Positions 1-5,975 of a stretch of 16,055 nucleotides of DNA are shown one piece after another (the stretch's first letter is position 1; every line of letters starts with the position of its first letter). The translations under genes and the position numbers were made by a program. A model generated the notes under the pieces. It made no database searches. It was not told the DNA's origin and saw only the letters and a program-made list of their open reading frames with translations. Source of the stretch: Candidatus Bathyarchaeota archaeon (GTDB lineage Archaea; Thermoproteota; Bathyarchaeia; Bathyarchaeales; UBA233); assembly GCA_007050895.1 (NCBI GenBank), contig SMYP01000165.1:1-16055 (forward strand), read 5' to 3'.

Positions 1-1977
1 GTGGAAATCAGAAACCTTGGAGTTACTGATTACGTCAACAAAATAACTAGTGTTCTCATATTTGCCTGCATCAAATCTGTAATTTGGAGCCATAAGTGGG
101 TAGTTGTCCTGGTTGTAATCGTCAATAACGTATGATGTATCGCCAATACCGTCGCTGCCTGGCGATTCTTGGCTTGAGCCTGAGTATTCATCTATTCCTG
201 AGTAGTCATTCCAGTAGTTTCCACCGGAAGGATAGTTATCGTCAAATGTACTGCTGCTGTCGGATAAGCGAAGCTGGTCTGGATTGCTAATCAGGTTGTT
301 ATGAAAAATCTTATTATAAACAGAATCATAGAGGTGGATTCCATCAGACTTGCTGTTTATTACTGTGTTTCCAAAGATGACATTGTAAACACCATGAAGA
401 CCTATGCCATCGTAACCATTGTTAGTTATAGTGTTGCCAGAAATAATATTGTAAGCACCGTGGACGCAGATGCCATCGTAATCATTTTCTGTCATTGTGT
501 TATCAGAGACCGTATTACCCGAGGAGTTCCAAAAAAATATCCCCCTAAAATTTAGTGTTAAAGTGTTTCCAGAAACCGTGTTATTAGACGAACAATAAAT
601 ATAGACGCCATCATAACCATTACCAGATATTGTATTGCCAGAAACAGAATTGAAGTTAGAATAGTCATAGATGTAGACGCCATCATAACCATTACCAGAT
701 ATGACATTACCGGAGACTGAATTGAGTCCTGAAGAGTCATCCATAGATATTCCGTCATAACGATTATCAGCTATAGTGTTGCCAGAAACAGAATTATGTG
801 AAGAACGAGCAAGGGAGATGCCGTGATAATTGTTGGAGAGGACATTTTCAAAGATAGCGTTATGAGTTGAGGCAGAAAGTGAGACACCTGCGTAGTTACT
901 TTTTGTTATGATGTTACCCGCTATAGTGTTATTAGAGGAACTCGAGATGGAGACGCCGTCGCGGTTATCGGTGACATCATTATCAGCGATAGTGTTACCA
1001 TAAGAGCTATCAAGGTAGACGCCACGGTTACTATTTGTTATCGAGTTACCAGAAACCGTGTTAAGTTGTGAAGAGCCGTCAAGGTAAACTCCGTCATAGT
1101 TATCAGTTAACGTGTTGTCGGAAATAGTGTTGAGTTCTGAGGAGCCGTGAACGTGTATGCCGCGGTTGCTATTTGCTATAGAGTTACCAAAGACCGTGTT
1201 AAACTTAGAAAAGTCGTGAAGGTGTATGCCATGATATGTGTTTGTTATCGTATTTTCGAGGATTTTATTGTATGTTGAAGAGCCGTAAAGGGAGATACCA
1301 TCATAATTGCTCCTTGTTAAGGTGTTTCCAGAGATAATGTTAAAGTTAGAAGAACCGTAAAGGGAGATACCATCATAGTCATTGTCGGTTACGGTATTTC
1401 CAGAAATAGTGTTATTGGAGGAACCAGAGATCCATAAGCCTCTGAAGCCATTTGTTATGGTGTTTCCGGAGATTATGTTAAAGTTGGAGGAACTGTAGAG
1501 TTCGATTCCTCTGAGGTAGAGGTTGGTCAAGGTGTTTCCAGAAATAACGTTATTAGAAGAACTGTAGAGGGAGATGGCGCGGTAGTTATCGGTTATATTG
1601 TTACCAGAAAACGTGTTGCCAGAAGCCTCTTGGAGGTAGATGGCAGACATGAAGTTTCGGATGGCAGTATTTCTAATAGTAACATTGTTTACTCCATTTA
1701 GAAAAAAGCCATTTTCGTTACTTAAACCCTGCAATGCGTGCCCGTTTCCATCTACTATTACGTTGCTTCTCTCCACAGATATCTCATCAAAAACGTCATC
1801 AACAAACGTGTAAATGTCCCCGTTCCGTAAAATCGCCGGCGATTGAGGGGCAATCATACCTTCAGCAGTAATGGTTATTCCGTGCGTGGATTTTACGTAT
1901 TGAACGTTAATTGCTAATGCTAAAACGCTAACTAACAGGAAAGCCAACATTATTCGAGAAATTGTCCGCGTGTCCAA
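1..1977 (-). CDS. Secreted right-handed parallel beta-helix (NosD-like) protein, 3' end outside window
   Basis: The frame is open from a TTG at 1977 to the window edge (659 codons, no stop in the window). An in-frame TGA at 1992-1990 limits the N-terminus. TTG 1977 is preferred over ATG 1950 because it restores basic residues (MDTRTISRIM) before the hydrophobic stretch LAFLLVSVLALAI, which looks like a signal peptide. From about residue 95 to 560 there are roughly 19 coils of 22-24 residues on the pattern N-x-[IV]-S-G-N-T-[IL]-T-x-N-x-Y-D-G-[IV]-x-L-x-x-S-S, the ladder of NosD/pectate-lyase-like beta-helices. A capping segment GGNYWNDYSG and DGIGDTSY, typical of archaeal NosD-type proteins, follows, and then the start of another domain. 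In the family such proteins are extracellular and often bind polysaccharide or serve as surface layers. The substrate here is unknown. It is not linked to nos genes in this window, so a copper role is not implied. Confidence 0.9.
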   Translation of the reverse strand, partial: MDTRTISRIMLAFLLVSVLALAINVQYVKSTHGITITAEGMIAPQSPAILRNGDIYTFVDDVFDEISVERSNVIVDGNGHALQGLSNENGFFLNGVNNVTIRNTAIRNFMSAIYLQEASGNTFSGNNITDNYRAISLYSSSNNVISGNTLTNLYLRGIELYSSSNFNIISGNTITNGFRGLWISGSSNNTISGNTVTDNDYDGISLYGSSNFNIISGNTLTRSNYDGISLYGSSTYNKILENTITNTYHGIHLHDFSKFNTVFGNSIANSNRGIHVHGSSELNTISDNTLTDNYDGVYLDGSSQLNTVSGNSITNSNRGVYLDSSYGNTIADNDVTDNRDGVSISSSSNNTIAGNIITKSNYAGVSLSASTHNAIFENVLSNNYHGISLARSSHNSVSGNTIADNRYDGISMDDSSGLNSVSGNVISGNGYDGVYIYDYSNFNSVSGNTISGNGYDGVYIYCSSNNTVSGNTLTLNFRGIFFWNSSGNTVSDNTMTENDYDGICVHGAYNIISGNTITNNGYDGIGLHGVYNVIFGNTVINSKSDGIHLYDSVYNKIFHNNLISNPDQLRLSDSSSTFDDNYPSGGNYWNDYSGIDEYSGSSQESPGSDGIGDTSYVIDDYNQDNYPLMAPNYRFDAGKYENTSYFVDVISNSKVSDFH
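602..702 (-). repeat. 72-bp spaced exact repeat inside the beta-helix gene
   Basis: A 29-base stretch at 602-630 recurs exactly at 674-702. The offset of 72 bp is 24 codons, one helix coil. It encodes the ISGNGYDGVYIY part of two adjacent coils, so a whole coil was probably duplicated recently. Confidence 0.8.
1283..1377 (-). repeat. Second 72-bp spaced exact repeat inside the beta-helix gene
   Basis: A 23-base stretch at 1283-1305 recurs exactly at 1355-1377, again 72 bp apart. It encodes YDGISLYG in two successive coils. Other coils share the protein motif with more codon divergence, so this is a second, separate local duplication or homogenisation. Confidence 0.75.
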
Positions 1978-2199
1978 TTTCCATCCACTTCAAACTCAAT
2001 TATCCTTTTTTAACGTATTCTAGATAATTTCCGATTTGTTTTTCTGTTTTTCGCTTTTTCATTCACAGAGGTAGCCATTTTCTGAAAAACATTCAAAGTT
2101 ATACTTACTTAAACCTGATTGCTTCAGGAGAAGCCCCAGTTTTAAGGCAAGCTGGTTCCAAATCGGCATCGACTAGAAAATTTGCGATACTCAATTTTT

Positions 2200-2210
2200 C
2201 TTGAGTCAAG
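2200..2210. promoter_or_regulatory. Upstream CTTGA-G-TCAAG palindrome (possible operator half)
   Basis: This is an 11-bp hyphenated palindrome with perfect 5-bp arms. It also overlaps a wider inverted repeat, ACTCAA (2189-2194) with TTGAGT (2201-2206). It shares the CTTGA/TCAAG half-site with the palindrome at 2239-2254, whose centre lies about 41 bp away (about four helical turns). The regulator is unknown. Confidence 0.4.
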
Positions 2211-2229
2211 AAACCTTTACAAAAACTGA

Positions 2230-2236
2230 TTTATTC
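2230..2236 (+). promoter_or_regulatory. TATA-like box for the methyltransferase gene
   Basis: TTTATTC is centred about 25 nt upstream of the ATG at 2258. No Shine-Dalgarno sequence lies before that ATG. Both facts fit an archaeal leaderless transcript that starts at or very near the start codon. Confidence 0.45.
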
Positions 2237-2238
2237 TC

Positions 2239-2254
2239 TCAAGTTAGAACTTGA
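2239..2254. promoter_or_regulatory. 16-bp perfect palindrome at the start site (candidate operator)
   Basis: TCAAGTT (2239-2245), centre AG, then AACTTGA (2248-2254) form perfect 7-bp arms with a 2-bp centre. The site lies between the TATA-like box and the ATG at 2258, where a bound repressor would block polymerase recruitment. It shares its half-site with the palindrome at 2200-2210. Confidence 0.5.
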
Positions 2255-2257
2255 TAC

Positions 2258-2974
2258 ATGGGTAAACTCAAAGAAATCGCACAGTTCATTATAATAACGG
2301 TAATAATTGCGATTCCTCTCTATTATCTGACCTTTAAAGGCTACGGATACGGCATTGAAGGCGATGTGTGGAGCTGGGTTTTTATAGCGTTGAACGTCGT
2401 TTTCCTTTCTCTCTTTCTCCTGTTCCTTCCCTTCAAAAAGAAACTAGCGCGACTTCCGAGCAGCGTCTATGTAGCTTTCATTGTTGCCTTATATGTTGAA
2501 ATGTACGGCATCCCCTTGACCATGTACCTATTTGCAGGAGCCTTCGGTTTTGCCAACATCTTCTCATTGGAATTTCTCTTAACAGGCGTGTTTGGCGAAC
2601 AAGCATTCTACCTCTTCTTTAACTCCTATGTTTTCCCAGCTTCGAAAATCATCATGGGTATAGGCATACTGCTAGTTATTTACGGTTGGAAACAGATACA
2701 CAAAGCAAGGCAACAAGGAACACTTATGATAGAAGGTATCTACAAGTACATTCGTCACCCACAGTACGTGGGGTTCCTGATGATCACGCTAGGTTTGAAC
2801 GTTATGTGGCTAACAATAATTACTCTCGTCATGTGGCCCATATTGGCAGTGTTGTACTGGCGACTCGCCAAGAAGGAAGACAAAGAAATGGAGGAGCAGT
2901 TTGGCGAAGAATTTCTAGAATACAAACGCAGAGTCCCAGGTTTCATACCGCGCTTGCGAACAAGAAAACAGTAA
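2258..2974 (+). CDS. Membrane methyltransferase of the isoprenylcysteine carboxyl / phospholipid methyltransferase type
   Basis: The 238-residue protein has several predicted membrane segments (about 9-26, 39-57, 68-98, 128-142 and 172-200). The family signature sits in the last third: GIYKYIRHPQYVG at 160-172, with the conserved Arg-His-Pro, then E-E-x-x-F-G-E-E-F near 212-219, Y222 and VPGFIP at 226-231. In ICMT/PEMT-like enzymes this C-terminal half binds S-adenosylmethionine and methylates a prenyl-cysteine carboxylate or a lipid amine at the membrane. The substrate cannot be assigned here, since archaea generally lack CaaX prenylation and a lipid or quinone-like acceptor is equally possible. 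ATG 2258 has no SD and appears leaderless. A palindrome overlaps its promoter. It is divergent from the beta-helix gene and followed 109 bp later by another plus-strand gene. Confidence 0.85.
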   Translation: MGKLKEIAQFIIITVIIAIPLYYLTFKGYGYGIEGDVWSWVFIALNVVFLSLFLLFLPFKKKLARLPSSVYVAFIVALYVEMYGIPLTMYLFAGAFGFANIFSLEFLLTGVFGEQAFYLFFNSYVFPASKIIMGIGILLVIYGWKQIHKARQQGTLMIEGIYKYIRHPQYVGFLMITLGLNVMWLTIITLVMWPILAVLYWRLAKKEDKEMEEQFGEEFLEYKRRVPGFIPRLRTRKQ

Positions 2975-3083
2975 AAACCGAGCTACGCATAGATCATCAC
3001 CGCTACAGTGTTAATAGAATACTTCATAAAACAGTCAAAGTTTTTATGTTTCCAAAGGATATTTTATGTTTCGTTGAGTTCAC

Positions 3084-4265
3084 GTGAAATTAGCATTCGT
3101 TATTTTTCTTATTGCAATACTGCTATCTATTGTCGTTTTGCCAGTAGTTTATCTTCAAAACCAGAAAGTGAATGAAAATTCAAACGAAAAATTCTTTTTT
3201 GGAGTTATGCACGGCTCGAACTCAACTATGGAAGCTAAGTTGCTGATAGATAAAGTTAAAGATTACACGAACCTCTTCGTTTTAGGTTCCTGGGATATCA
3301 ATATAAACGAAGCTGCCCTCAACGAAGTCTGCAATTACGCTATAGAAGCCGGAATGAGCATTATTGTGTACTTCGACTTCCTCCCGATTGGCACTTTCCC
3401 TTGGCTTCCCAATTGGCTTGAAACCACTAGAGAAAGATGGGGAGAAAGATTTCTCGGTATTTACCTTTATGATGAGCCAGGAGGAAATCAGATTGATACA
3501 AACCAGTGGCAACCAGGATGGAGCGCAAAAAGCGCCATGGAAAACGCGACAGACTATAGTGACGCAGCAAACAAGTTTGTAACAAGCATCCCAGCTAGTT
3601 TCAGCTGGGAAAATCTGAAGAGACTTGATAAAAATCTTCCAATCTTCACTTCAGACTACGCTCTTTATTGGTTTGACTATTTGGCGGGTTACGACACGAT
3701 TTTCGTGGAGTTGGGATGGAACGCCAGCACCACCCAACAGATAGCCTTATGTCGCGGAGCAGCGAACGTTCAAGGAAAAGACTGGGGTGCCATAATCACT
3801 TGGACCTACTCCGACCCGCCCTACATTGCAAGCGAACTTGAGATTTATCATGAAATGGTTTCGGCCTACAGCGCAGGTGCAGAATACGTGATCGTGTTCG
3901 ATTTTCCCAAAAATCCCGAGGACAACGTGTATGGCATTTTGGAAGAGGACCACTTCAAGGCGATGAAGCTGTTCTGGGATTACACGCAAACGTTCCCCAG
4001 AGAAACCTACGGGCAAATAGAAGGGGAAGTTGCTCTTGTTTTGCCAAAAGACTACGGATGGGGTACAAGGCGAACAGATAAGTTTATCGAGGACCGTATA
4101 TGGGGTTTCTGGCCAGAGGACGAAAACACTCTAGTAATTGGCCGAAACATGAACAGGCTATTGAGCAAGTATGCTCTGAAACTGGATATTATTTACGATG
4201 ACCCTCAATTCAATTACGAGGAAAAATATTCAGAAATCTACCTGTGGAACAGCACAATTAGCTAA
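3084..4265 (+). CDS. Signal-anchored extracellular TIM-barrel-like protein, possible glycoside hydrolase
   Basis: The 393-residue protein has a GTG start. An N-terminal hydrophobic segment (about 4-23) serves as signal peptide or membrane anchor. The rest is rich in Trp, Tyr, Asp and Glu with alternating hydrophobic strands (LFVLGSWDI at 64-72, MSIIVYFDF at 91-99, FLGIYLYDEPGG at 123-134, DTIFVELGW at 204-212, GAIITWTYSDPP at 235-246, AEYVIVFDFP at 266-275). This looks like a (beta/alpha)8 barrel as in glycoside hydrolases. D130/E131 and E209 at strand ends are candidate catalytic acids by position only. The last 80 residues (VALVLPKDYGWG onwards, ending SEIYLWN) look like a second, flavodoxin-like domain as in some GH42-like proteins. 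No named family was recognised. There is no SD; TATTTTATG near 3060-3068 or TTTTTATG near 3043-3050 could be the promoter. It converges with the next gene, 12 bp away. Confidence 0.65.
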   Translation: MKLAFVIFLIAILLSIVVLPVVYLQNQKVNENSNEKFFFGVMHGSNSTMEAKLLIDKVKDYTNLFVLGSWDININEAALNEVCNYAIEAGMSIIVYFDFLPIGTFPWLPNWLETTRERWGERFLGIYLYDEPGGNQIDTNQWQPGWSAKSAMENATDYSDAANKFVTSIPASFSWENLKRLDKNLPIFTSDYALYWFDYLAGYDTIFVELGWNASTTQQIALCRGAANVQGKDWGAIITWTYSDPPYIASELEIYHEMVSAYSAGAEYVIVFDFPKNPEDNVYGILEEDHFKAMKLFWDYTQTFPRETYGQIEGEVALVLPKDYGWGTRRTDKFIEDRIWGFWPEDENTLVIGRNMNRLLSKYALKLDIIYDDPQFNYEEKYSEIYLWNSTIS

Positions 4266-4290
4266 AAAAGGTATAGCCTATTGGTTTTTT
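4264..4290. terminator. Shared bidirectional terminator between convergent genes
   Basis: Six A (4264-4269) and six T (4285-4290) flank an imperfect hairpin whose core is ATAG-CC-TAT. The plus-strand transcript of the 3084-4265 gene meets the T-run just inside the opposing gene's last codons. The minus-strand transcript of the 4278-5015 gene meets its T-run just past its own stop, at the end of the opposing gene. Archaeal termination depends mainly on such T-tracts. Confidence 0.5.
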
Positions 4291-5015
4291 GGTTTCAAAA
4301 CAGCTTCTTCAACATCCATAAAGAGAAAGTTTCCTATGCGGTTTGGCCAACCTCCAAAATCTAACTCCTCATTTTTTCGGGTGAACTTCTTGATCTCAAT
4401 GGTCTGCTTAAAAAGCGGCGCGTCAAGCACTGTAGAGTGGAATTCGCCTGGTTCTCCTGTTGCATCTATTCCTTTGCCCCAGGGACCAACTAGTGGCTTC
4501 ATGTCATCAATACATTTCTTATCGAACTCTCGACCAAACCATTCTTCTCCGAGATAGTTGAGATCTATGCAACTGAGGATTGGCTTCATTCCTACGGATA
4601 ATTCAATTTCCAAGACTCGTTTTCGGTAGCGGTCCCCGGGAAGCAGGGAAAAGAAGGGTCTGTCCCACAAGGGCATTATCAGTTTGGTGCCTAACTTCTT
4701 GCAAGCGTAATCCCATGTTCGTTTATGGTGGACATTGTCGATGTCACCCGTTACTATGCCCTCTACGTCTTCCTCCTTTTTCAAGCGAGTAAGTTCGGCT
4801 ACAATGGCATCAAAGCGATTACCTTCCACTTTTACTTTGAGGTGAGGAATTTCCAGAGCCTTGGATTGGAGTTCAGCTACGCGTAAGCTATGAAAAATGT
4901 AGGGTTCCATGTAAACGTAGGTGACAAGGTGAGTAACCTCGTGACCCTGCTCAACAACCTTATGAAGTGCTGTACAGCAGTCTTTGCCACCGCTCCAGTG
5001 AACAATAACTCTCAT
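4278..5015 (-). CDS. Dph6-like PP-loop ATP pyrophosphatase (diphthine-ammonia ligase family), copy A
   Basis: The 245-residue protein matches the usual length of archaeal Dph6-type enzymes. It begins MRVIVHWSGGKDCC, the PP-loop SGGKD (8-12) that binds ATP for adenylation. Further family marks are VTGDI (88-92), LIMPLWDRP (112-120), the GEPGEFHS segment (187-194) and VLDAPLFK (196-203). Dph6 uses ATP and ammonia to amidate diphthine on elongation factor 2 in the cytoplasm. Related paralogues without that role exist, so the substrate is not certain, and no gene symbol is given. A GGGTG stretch lies about 10 nt before ATG 5015. A TATA-like box at 5058-5065 suggests its own promoter. It lies 143 bp downstream of a paralogue on the same strand, which has lost several of these motifs. 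Confidence 0.85.
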   Translation of the reverse strand: MRVIVHWSGGKDCCTALHKVVEQGHEVTHLVTYVYMEPYIFHSLRVAELQSKALEIPHLKVKVEGNRFDAIVAELTRLKKEEDVEGIVTGDIDNVHHKRTWDYACKKLGTKLIMPLWDRPFFSLLPGDRYRKRVLEIELSVGMKPILSCIDLNYLGEEWFGREFDKKCIDDMKPLVGPWGKGIDATGEPGEFHSTVLDAPLFKQTIEIKKFTRKNEELDFGGWPNRIGNFLFMDVEEAVLKPKNQ

Positions 5016-5057
5016 CTAAGCGCACCCATTAAACGAAGATGGTTAGATTACAGCACA

Positions 5058-5065
5058 ATTATTAA
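5058..5065 (-). promoter_or_regulatory. TATA-like box TTAATAAT for Dph6-like copy A
   Basis: TTAATAAT on the minus strand ends 43 nt before the ATG at 5015. The same octamer lies 45 nt before the paralogue's ATG at 5866. With transcription starting about 25 nt downstream, each would give a leader of about 20 nt that includes the weak SD. Confidence 0.45.
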
Positions 5066-5158
5066 CTCTTATGTTGTCTTCCAAAACGGCTAGATTCAAG
5101 TCAATTGACCCTACTTTTTTCAAGCTTTTGGTCTAATGAAATGAATGGGTGAAACTGT

Positions 5159-5866
5159 CTATTTTTTGGGTCTTAGAAAAGCGTCTTTTATATCCATGTA
5201 GAGCCAGTTTCTTTTCCAGTTTTTGGTTTTTTCTTTGTATTTTTTCTTCTTGAATTTGCCAATGTCTATAAATTGCTTAAAAAGTGGGGCATCGAGAACC
5301 ATTGTGTGGAAGCCTCTTCCGTCTTCGCTACAAACGTCAATGTCTTCTTTGTCAGCCAGGACCTTCAAATCTTTTATTGAATCTTCGTTGAGTTCTCGAC
5401 CTAACCATTCTTCGCTAAGATAATCCACGTTTATACAGTTCATTATGGGCTTTATTCCTGCATCCACTTCCTCTTTCAAAACGTGGTAAGTGTCCTTAGA
5501 GGGATTCTCATTAGGCATTATAAGCTTCATATTAAGCTGTTCACACATGGCGTCATAGTAAGTCTGATGAATCTGAGCGCAACCTGCGCCAACAATGTCT
5601 CCAGTCACAAAAGCTTCAACACCTTCTTCCTTGTTAAGACGACCAAGCGCCGCAAGGATATCCTCATACGACCTTTTAATTTTAACTTTAAGCTGCGGAA
5701 TCCCCAAAGTCAGGGACTGTAGCTCCATCAGCTTGAAACTGTGAAAAACATACGGCTTCTTATAAACATACGAAAGAAGAAAGGCGACCTCGTGACCCTG
5801 CTCAACAACCTTATGAAAAGCCAAGCAGCACTCTTTACCACCGCTCCAGTGAACGACAACTCTCAT
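5159..5866 (-). CDS. Dph6-like PP-loop ATPase, divergent copy B
   Basis: The 235-residue protein is a paralogue of the downstream gene at 4278-5015, with strong similarity at the N-terminus (HKVVEQGHEV is identical) and in VLDAPLFKQ. Several motifs differ from copy A: the PP-loop reads SGGKE (8-12) in place of SGGKD, the PLW segment is PNENPS (118-123), and the GEPGEFHS segment is SEDGRGFHT (180-188). VTGD (87-90) is kept. In PP-loop enzymes the Asp after Lys is highly conserved, so catalysis may be altered. It may be a regulatory subunit, a ligase with a new substrate, or a decaying copy, although the frame is intact. ATG 5866 is chosen over TTG 5869 because it matches copy A's start and has GGAGTG 9-10 nt upstream. 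It has its own TATA-like box. Confidence 0.85.
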   Translation of the reverse strand: MRVVVHWSGGKECCLAFHKVVEQGHEVAFLLSYVYKKPYVFHSFKLMELQSLTLGIPQLKVKIKRSYEDILAALGRLNKEEGVEAFVTGDIVGAGCAQIHQTYYDAMCEQLNMKLIMPNENPSKDTYHVLKEEVDAGIKPIMNCINVDYLSEEWLGRELNEDSIKDLKVLADKEDIDVCSEDGRGFHTMVLDAPLFKQFIDIGKFKKKKYKEKTKNWKRNWLYMDIKDAFLRPKK

Positions 5867-5910
5867 CAAAGCTCACTCCATCAACTAAAACTGGTTTAGA
5901 GCAAAAAACG

Positions 5911-5918
5911 ATTATTAA
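5911..5918 (-). promoter_or_regulatory. TATA-like box TTAATAAT for Dph6-like copy B
   Basis: The octamer TTAATAAT (in CTTTAATAATCG) ends 45 nt before ATG 5866. Sequence and spacing match the box of copy A, so the promoter was probably duplicated with the gene. Confidence 0.5.
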
Positions 5919-5975
5919 AGCTTCTGCAGTTCCAACTCTCAAGCAAAAACGACAAGAAAACTGAGGTGCAAGGTT

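Larger units (their letters stand above)
1978..2257. other. Divergent intergenic region between beta-helix gene and methyltransferase gene
   Basis: These 280 bp contain no supported gene. On the minus side, AAATTATCTAG near 2022-2032 and TTAAAAAA near 2007-2014 are possible promoter elements for the beta-helix gene. At 2121-2134 there is a small hairpin (GCTTC-AGGA-GAAGC), followed by CCAG (2136-2139) pairing with CTGG (2152-2155). The plus-side half carries the palindromes listed separately. No tRNA fold with a proper T-loop was found. Confidence 0.5.

Noticed and set aside
301..758. Short open frames (84 codons plus, 66 codons minus) within the beta-helix gene
   Set aside because: Both derive from the repetitive coil coding sequence read in wrong frames. 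The long minus-strand frame with helix repeats explains the region.
602..1600. CRISPR-like array suggested by regularly spaced similar segments
   Set aside because: The period of 66-72 bp keeps a continuous coding frame and the similar parts vary codon by codon. These are protein repeats, not repeat-spacer units.
1..1977. NosD copper-loading role (nitrous oxide reductase maturation)
   Set aside because: The similarity is to the generic beta-helix fold. No nosZ, nosF or nosY gene is in the window, so only the fold is claimed.
2105..2175. tRNA-like fold suggested by GGTTCCAAATCGG
   Set aside because: The T-loop would carry an extra base, and no 7-bp acceptor stem or anticodon arm at the right distance can be formed.
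2686..3087. 133-codon plus-strand open frame overlapping the methyltransferase gene
   Set aside because: It overlaps a well-supported gene in another frame, and its residue composition (many Arg, His, Thr) is that of a shadow frame with no family motif.
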